Part shown: positions 56,679 through 63,553 of the stretch, in pieces
Position numbering within the stretch: the first letter of the stretch is position 1
How the letters are laid out: each line of letters opens with the position of its first letter
Assembly: GCA_023663615.1 (NCBI GenBank)
Contig: JAMPHA010000010.1
Coordinates: 1 to 63,553 of the forward strand
Direction: 5' to 3'
DNA from: DLAJ01 sp023663615
Lineage (GTDB): Bacteria > Bacillota > Clostridia > Lachnospirales > Lachnospiraceae
DNA length: 63,553 nucleotides
The notes under the pieces: model-generated
Database searches by the model: none
Told to the model about the DNA's origin: nothing
The model's input: only the letters and a program-made list of their open reading frames with translations
Made by a program: the position numbers and the translations under genes

Positions 56679-57595
56679 TGAAGAAGAAAAGAAAAAAAAT
56701 GACTCTCACAAAGAAACGCGCCATTACCGGTTATCTCTTTATCATGCCGTGGCTGATCGGATTTCTTTGGTTCTATGCGCGAAGCCTGTTCATGACGGTG
56801 CAGTTTTCCTTAAACGTGTTGGAGGTAAAACCGGGCGGCGGCTATACGCTGACCTTTGCGGGACTGGATAATTTCATCTATGCGTTCCGCGCGCACGCGT
56901 CGTTTAAGCAGATTTTGACGACTTCGGTCGCGGATATGCTGATCGATGTGCCGTTGATCACGTTTTTCAGTTTGTTCATGGCGCTGCTGCTCAATAAGAA
57001 GTTCCGCGGCAGGACGCTGGTCAGGGCAATCTTCTTCCTGCCGGTCATCCTGAATTCAGAGGCAATCGTGGATGCGATGGATTTGGCGCGCAGCATGATG
57101 AGCGGCGGCTTGTCCAATACGGCGGCGGAGGTTGCGGAAGCGGCGTCAAGCGGTGTGAGCGTCGAGTATTATATTCAAATGTTTGGTTCGCTCGGTCTGC
57201 CAATGGGCATCATCGAATATATCATGGGCGCAGTCTCCCGGATCAGCGACATCATCAACGCGTCCGGCGTGCAGATCATCATCTTTATCGCGGCGCTGCA
57301 GTCCATTCCGGGTTCGATGTATGAGGTGGCAAAGATTGAGGGCGCCACGGGGTATGAGACATTTTGGAAGGTCACGTTCCCGATGGTCATGCCCCACATT
57401 ATCACCAATGTAGTCTACACGGTGGTGGACAGCTTTGCGGACTCCGACGTCGTCGATCTGGCATACGACACGGCGTTTACCTATAACAATTACGGTTTAA
57501 GCTCGGTCATGAGCTTGGTTTCCACCGTTGTCACCTGTCTGATACTGGTGATTGTCTGCCGGTTCATACAGAAGCGTGCGTTCTACTATAACTAG
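56678..57595 (+). CDS. Sugar ABC permease, MalF type (pair 2)
   Basis: A 305-residue permease with a basic N-terminus and EAA loop EVAKIEGATGYETFWKVTFP. The periplasmic-side loop before the EAA segment is longer than usual (MSGGLSNTAAEVAEAASSG...). ATG 56678 overlaps the DUF5696 stop. It pairs with the next gene. Confidence 0.92.
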   Translation: MKKKRKKMTLTKKRAITGYLFIMPWLIGFLWFYARSLFMTVQFSLNVLEVKPGGGYTLTFAGLDNFIYAFRAHASFKQILTTSVADMLIDVPLITFFSLFMALLLNKKFRGRTLVRAIFFLPVILNSEAIVDAMDLARSMMSGGLSNTAAEVAEAASSGVSVEYYIQMFGSLGLPMGIIEYIMGAVSRISDIINASGVQIIIFIAALQSIPGSMYEVAKIEGATGYETFWKVTFPMVMPHIITNVVYTVVDSFADSDVVDLAYDTAFTYNNYGLSSVMSLVSTVVTCLILVIVCRFIQKRAFYYN

Positions 57596-57612
57596 GAAAG
57601 GAGGAAAAAGAA

Positions 57613-58641
57613 ATGGCAAAGACAACAAAGGCGGCAAAAGAAGGAAAGAAATTTTCCGTACAACAGATCAAAGAGCAGTATGCGGCGATGAAAGCGGATA
57701 CGCAGTTTGCCAATGACAGAAAGCGCTGGCAGTCCAACGGAAAGAACTTTCTGATTGGTCTTTTGAAATTCTTGTTAATCGTCGGCGTCAGCTATGTGAT
57801 CTTAGGTCCGGTACTCGGCATTATTACAAGTTCTTTTTTCTCCAACGCCGATAACTATAACCCGATGGTCTACTTAATCCCGCAGGAGCCGACGCTGGAG
57901 CGTTATTCCAAGGCAATGCAGCATTTGAATTATTGGAAGACATTGGGAAGCTCGCTGCTCTACTCCGCTTCGCTTATGCTGATCCAGGTGCTCGTTTGCT
58001 CGATGGTCGGATACGGGTTCGCGCGGTATAAGTTCCCGTTAAAGGGACTGCTGTTCGGTTGTGTCGTTGTGACGATCGTCATTCCGACGCACACGATCAT
58101 GCTTCCACTTTACATGACGTTTTCGAACTTTGATGTACTTGGCATTATCAAGCTGGTCAAAGGATCAACAGTCAATATTTTGGCGTCGCCGATTCCGGTT
58201 TATATCATGACGGTGTTTGGCTGCGGCTTGCGTTCGGGACTTTATATTTATATTTTCAATCAGTTCTTCCGTGGACTGCCGAAGGAGATCGAGGAGGCAG
58301 CGTTCGTGGATGGCGCGGGCACATGGTACACCTATTTCCGCATCATGCTTGTCAACGCAATGCCCTCTGTCATTACCGTGGCGATTTTCTCCATGGTATG
58401 GCAGTACAACGATACATTTTACGGGAAGTTATTTTTGGTGAGTGACGATATGATTATCAGCAAGAAGATCGCGTCGCTGGCGTCGAATATCTCGACGCTT
58501 GAAAAGATTTACGATCCCGCCATCCAGCAGCTCTATGTGGATGCCGGTATCGTGCTCGTGATGCTTCCGGTGGTCATCATTTATGTCGCCCTCCAAAAGT
58601 ACTTTATAGAGGGAGTTGAGCGAAGCGGTATTGTCGGCTAA
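57613..58641 (+). CDS. Sugar ABC permease, MalG type (pair 2)
   Basis: A 342-residue permease with an extended cytoplasmic N-terminus of about 45 charged residues before the first membrane segment, and EAA loop EEAAFVDGAGTWYTYFRIML. AAAGGAGG precedes ATG 57613. The 62-bp gap after it contains GATACTAAAT, also seen in the arm of the hairpin before the giant binding protein. Confidence 0.92.
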   Translation: MAKTTKAAKEGKKFSVQQIKEQYAAMKADTQFANDRKRWQSNGKNFLIGLLKFLLIVGVSYVILGPVLGIITSSFFSNADNYNPMVYLIPQEPTLERYSKAMQHLNYWKTLGSSLLYSASLMLIQVLVCSMVGYGFARYKFPLKGLLFGCVVVTIVIPTHTIMLPLYMTFSNFDVLGIIKLVKGSTVNILASPIPVYIMTVFGCGLRSGLYIYIFNQFFRGLPKEIEEAAFVDGAGTWYTYFRIMLVNAMPSVITVAIFSMVWQYNDTFYGKLFLVSDDMIISKKIASLASNISTLEKIYDPAIQQLYVDAGIVLVMLPVVIIYVALQKYFIEGVERSGIVG

Positions 58642-58703
58642 GATTTGCGGCATACGATTTGCTCGTAACAATTCAACGATACTAAATAAGGAGGATGAAA
58701 AAG

Positions 58704-60602
58704 TTGAAGGCAAAAAAACTCTTGGCATTATTACTTGCAGCAACGATGACCTTTGCATTGGTCGGTTGCGGCGGTGACGATGCAGAAAACGACGCACCCG
58801 TCGATAATCAGACGGATGCCGAAACACCGACGGAGGCTCCGACAGAAGCGCCGACGGAAGCACCTTCCGAGTCTGGGGATACGACACCCGTATCCACGGA
58901 GGCAAGCATTGATTTTGAGGATGGTGCATGTGGTTTCGCATATTGCGATACCAAGATTGCAGGAGGAACCGGTCCTGCGGAGCTTTCTGTAGCGGATTAC
59001 AACGGATCCAAGGCATTACAGGTCGTACCGGGCGGAAAATTCCCCTGCGTAGCGTTACCGGTTGACCAGCTTTTGGGTGATCAGGCAGGCAATGTGGCAA
59101 CGATTGATGTCACGATCGGCGCGACAGCATCGGATGGCAATTTCTACGCCGTATCCGGCAATCTTTACAGCGTGATCGGCGGCGGTAAAAACGGTCAGGC
59201 ATGGAGCGTTTATCTTGATACGGCAAATCCGAAGACTGTGACCTATACGGTTCCGGATGGCGCATCCTTCGCCGAGGGCGATGTATTTGCGATTTCCATG
59301 GAAGTGGATAACTGCAAGAGCGAGACTGGCGAGCAGACGACGCTCTACATCGACAACATTACGTTTAAGGATGCATCCGGCAACGTACTTGCAGCGGATA
59401 CTTCCGTTGTCGTAGAGATGGCAGCCGCTGCAGCGGATCCGAACCTCTTAGTATTAAAGGATGTGGTCGAGATCGACGGTTTTGCGGCAAGTGCAGGTGG
59501 TTGGGCGCAGGCAGGTATTGACTTGACCGAGGAGCAGAAAGCGCTCTTTGTACCGGGTTCTGTCATTGAGATTGATTACAGCGGCTCTACGCCGGTATGG
59601 CTGGTAGCAATCTGCGGTGATGACAATCCGAACCCGATGGGCGGCTGGCTGCGTGGCGTGAATCAGGATACCTTTGTTCCGAACGCTTATGTCGGCGATG
59701 GCAAGATCCAGTACCGCTATGAGGATCTGGTTGAGTTCTTCGGTGAGGATTATGGTCAGTATCTGAACACATTACAGTGTGAAGCAGCAAATGACTGGGA
59801 AGTATTCGGCATGAGAGTCGGCATGGACAGCGGTCTTGTGAACGTCGGCGGCACGGAGCTTGACGGCTTCGCAGTAAGCGCAGGCGGCTGGGCACAGGCA
59901 GGTATCGACTTGACTGAGGAACAGAAAGCGCTCTTTGTACCGGGCTCCGTGATTGAGATCGAGTACAGCGGCGATACGCCGGTATGGCTGGTAGCAATCT
60001 GCAAGGAAGAGAATCCGAACCCGATGGGCGGCTGGCTGCGCGGCGTGAACCAGGAGACGTTTGAAGTGGACGGCGCAGTGGGTGACGGCGTAGTACAGTA
60101 CACCTACGAGCAGTTAGTACCGTACTTCGGCGAGGACTTCGGTCAGTATCTTGACACCTTACAGTGTGAGGCTGCCAATGATTGGGAAGTATACAGCGTG
60201 AAGGTTGGTAAGCCGATTCTTCCTGCAAAGAACGCAACGGAGATTGATGGCTTTGCGGCAAGCGCAGGCGGCTGGGCACAGGCAGGTATCGACTTAACCG
60301 AGGAGCAGAAAGCGCTCTTTGTTCCGGGCTGTGTGATCAATATCGAGTACAGCGGCACTACGCCGGTATGGCTGGTAGCAATCTGCGGCGATGAGAATCC
60401 GAACCCGATGGGCGGCTGGCTGCGCGGCGTAAATCAGGATACGTTCGAGGTGGACGGTGCAGTCGGAGACGGTATGGTACAGTACACCTATGAGCAGTTA
60501 GTACCGTACTTCGGAGAGGACTTTGGTCAGTATCTGAATACGTTACAGTGCGAGGCAGCAAATGACTGGGAAGTATACGGCATGACCGTAGGTATGCAGT
60601 AA
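58704..60602 (+). CDS. Lipoprotein with one sandwich domain and three near-identical modules
   Basis: A 632-residue surface lipoprotein (Cys22 in LVGCGG). A Thr/Pro/Glu linker with a TEAP repeat (about 38-62) leads to a beta-sandwich (about 65-225, FEDGACGFAYCDTKIAGG). After it come three copies of a module of 120-129 residues, each with GGWAQAGIDLTEEQKALFVP, PVWLVAIC, NPMGGWLRGVNQ, FGQYL and QCEAANDWEV. The many Trp and the repetition suggest glycan binding. TTG 58704 is the better start: AAGGAGG is 9 nt upstream, whereas ATG 58695 abuts it. It lies between permease pair 2 and a second binding protein. Confidence 0.87.
   Translation: MKAKKLLALLLAATMTFALVGCGGDDAENDAPVDNQTDAETPTEAPTEAPTEAPSESGDTTPVSTEASIDFEDGACGFAYCDTKIAGGTGPAELSVADYNGSKALQVVPGGKFPCVALPVDQLLGDQAGNVATIDVTIGATASDGNFYAVSGNLYSVIGGGKNGQAWSVYLDTANPKTVTYTVPDGASFAEGDVFAISMEVDNCKSETGEQTTLYIDNITFKDASGNVLAADTSVVVEMAAAAADPNLLVLKDVVEIDGFAASAGGWAQAGIDLTEEQKALFVPGSVIEIDYSGSTPVWLVAICGDDNPNPMGGWLRGVNQDTFVPNAYVGDGKIQYRYEDLVEFFGEDYGQYLNTLQCEAANDWEVFGMRVGMDSGLVNVGGTELDGFAVSAGGWAQAGIDLTEEQKALFVPGSVIEIEYSGDTPVWLVAICKEENPNPMGGWLRGVNQETFEVDGAVGDGVVQYTYEQLVPYFGEDFGQYLDTLQCEAANDWEVYSVKVGKPILPAKNATEIDGFAASAGGWAQAGIDLTEEQKALFVPGCVINIEYSGTTPVWLVAICGDENPNPMGGWLRGVNQDTFEVDGAVGDGMVQYTYEQLVPYFGEDFGQYLNTLQCEAANDWEVYGMTVGMQ
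59469..60599 (+). repeat. Three tandem protein modules (387/384 bp spacing)
   Basis: Modules begin at 59469, 59856 and 60240. The encoded modules are nearly identical, while many codons differ synonymously, so purifying selection or an old duplication kept by selection is more likely than a very recent copy. Confidence 0.93.
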
Positions 60603-60693
60603 ATCAGAAATAAGACCGACGGGCGGCGGGACCGTATCGCCGTCCGCGGTTTCACTGTTGGTTTTCATGAAAAAGAAGGAGGAAACAAATAAC

Positions 60694-62154
60694 ATGAAAT
60701 TTTACAAGAAATTACTTGCGCTCGGTCTCAGCGTGACGATGATCGCAGCCATGACAGCGTGCGGCGGCGGTGATGATACGCCGTCAGACAATAGTACGAA
60801 TCAGCCTGCTACAAGCGATAATGCGAATACGCCTGCAGATGACAGCGCAAATCAGCCTGCAGATAACGCGGAGAGCAGTTCGTCTGTTTCTGCGGGAAGT
60901 GAGACAAGAAAAATTCGTATCGGTACATGGTATGATCATTTCTATGACAGTACGAATGAGAGCATCTGGGATGATCCGACCGTATCGGATGAAGAATTTG
61001 CACAGGCGCACTTTGACATCGTAAAAGAGGTCGAAGAGAAGTATAATGTAGAGATCGAGTTCGTGAACCTGACCTTTAACGGGACGAAGGAGTCCATCAA
61101 TACCTCTATCTTGGCAGGACATCCGGACTGCGATATTTATGAGGTAGATTTGAGCTTTGGTATTGCGGCAGCATTGAACGGTTATGCATTAAATCTGCGT
61201 GATGTTGTACCTGATGCGGATGTCTGCAATGACCGGATGATCTTTACGCCGACCAACATCGGTCTGAAGGATGACAGCGTATACCTGTTCACACAGGTTT
61301 CCGCAGAGTCAGGCGTATACAACACCTACATGCTCGCTTATAACAAGCAGATTTTGGATGACGCAGGCTTGGAGTATCCGGAAGATCTTTATGAGAAAGG
61401 CGAGTGGACATGGGATAAATTCCGTGAGTACATGGTCGCGTTGACACAGGATACGAACGGCGACGGTGTGATCGACCAGTACGGGTACTGCTCCCGTTGG
61501 GACTTCACGGTATACAATCTCTTAATGTCGAACGGTGCGACGATCGCTTCCACGGAGACGGAGACGCTCTCCAGCCCGGAGGTTGGCGAGGTGCTTGACT
61601 TCATGTATAATATGTGGAGTGTGGACAGAGTGGCAAAGCCTTGGAACTCGGATGATTTTGATTCCAATCAGAACTCTTACCTTGACGGTAATATCGCATT
61701 CTGGGCAACCGCAGCGTGGATTTCCGATTCTAACAAGGATATTGACTGCGACTTCGACATCGTATGGTGCCAGTGGCCGATCGGACCGCACGGAAATGCG
61801 GAGACAAATAATCTTCGTAACATGTCCTCCGGTAATGCATGGATGATCCCTACCGGTGTAGAAGATCCGGAGTTTGTATACCATGTATTTGAGGATTGGG
61901 CAAACTGGTATCACGGTGATACCGATTACCGTGACAGCAACATGACATGGTGGGAAGACTGCGCAATGACCGAAGAGAACTACGCGATGATGGAGTTCAC
62001 CGGTTCCAGAGACCAGTTTGACCTTTGGAATTCATTCGGTCTTGAGTGGGATAACGATTGGGTTAATTTATTAAACGGCGAGATGACGCCGGCTCAGTTC
62101 CAGGAGACATGGAAGCAGCCCGTGCAGGATTCTTTGGACAACTTCTATAAATAA
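60694..62154 (+). CDS. Sugar-binding lipoprotein (second binding protein)
   Basis: A 486-residue family 1 solute-binding lipoprotein (Cys23 in MTACGG) with a Ser/Asn/Asp-rich linker (about 26-62). The core motifs are usual (KIRIGTWYDHFY; NTYMLAYNKQILDDAGLEYP; TWDKFREYMVALTQDTNGDG). Aromatic residues are abundant, as expected for oligosaccharide binding. GGAGG lies 11 nt before ATG 60694. It is likely the receptor for permease pair 2. Confidence 0.92.
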   Translation: MKFYKKLLALGLSVTMIAAMTACGGGDDTPSDNSTNQPATSDNANTPADDSANQPADNAESSSSVSAGSETRKIRIGTWYDHFYDSTNESIWDDPTVSDEEFAQAHFDIVKEVEEKYNVEIEFVNLTFNGTKESINTSILAGHPDCDIYEVDLSFGIAAALNGYALNLRDVVPDADVCNDRMIFTPTNIGLKDDSVYLFTQVSAESGVYNTYMLAYNKQILDDAGLEYPEDLYEKGEWTWDKFREYMVALTQDTNGDGVIDQYGYCSRWDFTVYNLLMSNGATIASTETETLSSPEVGEVLDFMYNMWSVDRVAKPWNSDDFDSNQNSYLDGNIAFWATAAWISDSNKDIDCDFDIVWCQWPIGPHGNAETNNLRNMSSGNAWMIPTGVEDPEFVYHVFEDWANWYHGDTDYRDSNMTWWEDCAMTEENYAMMEFTGSRDQFDLWNSFGLEWDNDWVNLLNGEMTPAQFQETWKQPVQDSLDNFYK

Positions 62155-62226
62155 GCACTGTCATGAAGCGGTCAGGAATGGCATTTGTGATCGCTGAGAA
62201 ATAAACGCTGGATCAGTGAAACAAAA

Positions 62227-62260
62227 GACGGATGCGCCGTCGGTTTTTGACAGCGCATCC
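62227..62260 (+). terminator. Terminator with an overlapping alternative stem
   Basis: GACGG (62227-62231) pairs with CCGTC (62237-62241) ahead of GGTTTTT. GGATGCGC (62230-62237) pairs instead with GCGCATCC (62253-62260). The two folds exclude each other. A further hairpin CCCGCGCA/TGCGCGGG lies at 62275-62298. Confidence 0.6.
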
Positions 62261-62412
62261 GGGGCAGAATCCCTCCCGCGCATGGTATCGTGCGCGGGGG
62301 CGGAGGACGCCGATTTTACCTAAGTGCCATGTGGAGTGCGTGGCGATGCATACAGACCGGAAGTACAGGTTAGAAATACAGACTGGTTAGAATAGGAACA
62401 GGGAGGAACATC

Positions 62413-63048
62413 TTGTTTCGAAGCGATAGTCTTTTTTCAAGATTTATGGGAATGCTCTGTGATATTTTGTGGGTAGGGATTTTGTGGATACTCGGATGCA
62501 TTCCGATTATTACGGCGGGCGCGTCAACAACGGCGGCGTATTATGCGATGACCAAAGCGGTGCGTCATAAGACCGGTTACATTCATAAAGAGTTTTTTCA
62601 TTCATGGAAAGCAAATTGGAAGCAGGCGACGATCATGACGCTGGTATTTGTTTTGGCTGTACTGATTGTTGTATTGGACATCCGCTATGTATGGATGAAT
62701 GACAATAAGTTAAACAGCGCGTTGTTCATGGTACTGTTGTTGGTTTCTTTTTTTATTGCTTCCATTACGGTTTATTTTTGTCCGTTCTTATCGAGATTTG
62801 AGAAACGGAATTTGGAAATGTTGAAATTTACGGCATATGCGGCATTTAAGTATCTGCCGCTCACGATCGGTATCATTGTGTTGTTCGTACTTGCCTGTAT
62901 CGGCGTGTACTTAATGCCGTGGGCAGTGTTTGTGATACCGGGTGTTTATTTATTCCTGCTGACGTATCCGATGGAATATGTGATGTTAAAGTTCATGCCC
63001 GTTCCGGAGGAGGGAAGCGAGGAAGCGGAAAAGTGGTATTACCAGTAA
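62413..63048 (+). CDS. DUF624 (YesL-like) membrane protein
   Basis: A 211-residue membrane protein, paralogue of the one at 46.2 kb (ILWVGILWILGCIPIITAGASTTAAYYAMTKAVRH). The start is TTG 62413, supported by GGGAGG at 6-nt spacing; no in-frame ATG fits the family start. It follows the second binding protein after a structured 258-bp leader. Confidence 0.86.
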   Translation: MFRSDSLFSRFMGMLCDILWVGILWILGCIPIITAGASTTAAYYAMTKAVRHKTGYIHKEFFHSWKANWKQATIMTLVFVLAVLIVVLDIRYVWMNDNKLNSALFMVLLLVSFFIASITVYFCPFLSRFEKRNLEMLKFTAYAAFKYLPLTIGIIVLFVLACIGVYLMPWAVFVIPGVYLFLLTYPMEYVMLKFMPVPEEGSEEAEKWYYQ

Positions 63049-63092
63049 GGGTACGCAGATAGATATTTAGGTAGATATAGAGAATTTTATAC

Positions 63093-63180
63093 GGCGGTAC
63101 CATGCAGGATGAAAGAGATTTTCCGCGGCGCTGTAATGCAGGATGAAAAAGATTTTGTGCGGTGGTACAGTGCGGGAATT
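63093..63180. repeat. 34-bp tandem repeat upstream of the LacI-type gene
   Basis: Units start at 63093, 63127 and (partial) 63161. The first two share ATGCAGGATGAAA-AGATTTT. The period is not a multiple of three, consistent with non-coding DNA. Nothing else was seen in the 63049-63282 gap. Confidence 0.88.
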
Positions 63181-63282
63181 GCCGGAGACAGCAGAAATTG
63201 AAAATGTTCAGTCGGTTCGAACGGCTGGTTCCGATAGAGAAAGACAGATTGCGGGCAATGGATGTGAAAGCATAGGTGAAGC

Positions 63283-63553
63283 ATGAATAAGACTGTGACG
63301 ATGAAAAATATTGCCGATGCTTTGGGAGTGAGTACTGTTACGGTTTCAAAGGCACTGTCGGATAAAGAGGGTGTCGGTGAACAGCTCCGCCGAACCATTA
63401 AGCAGAAGGCCGGTGAGATGGGCTATTGCCACAGTGCATCAAAGGCAAAGAACGGTTCAGATAACTCCAAATTTAATATTGGTGTGATTGTCGCCAGCAA
63501 TTATGTAGATCCGGATTCGTATGCGTTTTATTTGAAGATTTATCATCATATTG
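63283..63553 (+). CDS. LacI-family transcriptional regulator (cut by window end)
   Basis: The N-terminal 90 residues of a LacI/GalR regulator. The helix-turn-helix and hinge start are clear (MKNIADALGVSTVTVSKALS, then RRTIKQKAGEMGY), and the ligand-binding domain begins FNIGVIVASNYVDP. ATG 63283 has AGGTGAAG upstream; ATG 63301 is an alternative. Its place after the importer run makes it the likely regulator of these genes, in response to a sugar. Confidence 0.9.
   Translation, partial: MNKTVTMKNIADALGVSTVTVSKALSDKEGVGEQLRRTIKQKAGEMGYCHSASKAKNGSDNSKFNIGVIVASNYVDPDSYAFYLKIYHHI

Noticed and set aside
59469..60599. Assembly duplication artefact in the three-module lipoprotein
   Set aside because: The copies differ at many synonymous positions and at module borders, so they are real diverged repeats.

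Overview
The window looks like chromosome from a Gram-positive anaerobe of the Clostridia, most like a gut Lachnospiraceae. The signs are AGGAGG-type ribosome sites, lipobox lipoproteins, carbohydrate ABC transporters without their own ATPases served by one MsmX-type ATPase, MurT/GatD, bactofilin, DUF624 (YesL) proteins, and a mannan pathway of the mannobiose 2-epimerase plus GH130 type. Almost every gene is on the + strand; only the bactofilin/LytM pair and one small XRE regulator are on the - strand. No tRNA, rRNA, CRISPR array, insertion sequence or phage module was seen.

Layout. 0.2-1.6 kb: MT-A70 methyltransferase and thymidylate kinase. 1.7-3.1 kb (-): bactofilin with a degenerate LytM protein. 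3.4-9.9 kb: MsmX-type ATPase, an FRG-domain protein overlapping a sugar ABC transporter operon, and an OB-fold-like lipoprotein. 10-17.9 kb: ABC-F ATPase, a two-component system and an ABC exporter with FtsX-like permease, resembling a peptide-antibiotic detoxification module. 18.1-22.1 kb: fused LarC, an unknown protein, a CASTOR/POLLUX-like channel. 22.2-27.5 kb: GH13, GH43, PF09818 ATPase. 27.6-28.3 kb: a small AT-richer pair. 28.4-30.6 kb: MurT with a GatD-like partner that lacks both catalytic residues. 30.8-34.1 kb: BlaI/M56 pair, XRE regulator, Nudix hydrolase.

34.3-46.9 kb is a beta-mannan locus: GH2 beta-mannosidase, two GH36 alpha-galactosidases, an AGE-family epimerase, GH130 phosphorylase, and a surface GH26 mannanase lipoprotein with a CBM35-like domain. 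Together they explain mannan cleavage at the surface, removal of galactose, epimerisation of Man-Man to Man-Glc, and phosphorolysis to mannose-1-phosphate.

47.1-63.5 kb is a tight run that I consider the least described system here: a roughly 1000-residue solute-binding protein carrying two CBM-like domains and no lipid anchor, a permease pair, an NHL-propeller/TPR membrane protein, a Yip1-like membrane protein, a membrane-anchored DUF5696 protein, a second permease pair, a lipoprotein with three near-identical modules, a second binding protein, a DUF624 protein and a LacI-type regulator cut by the window edge. There is no ATPase, so the MsmX-type protein at 3.4 kb may power it.

A second unexpected theme is a scatter of short tandem repeats (22-66 bp units, 2-3 copies). 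Those inside genes all have periods divisible by three and add repetitive segments to unrelated, mostly cytoplasmic enzymes (ABC-F, GH13, GH43, GH2, GH36). Others sit between genes or across a stop codon.
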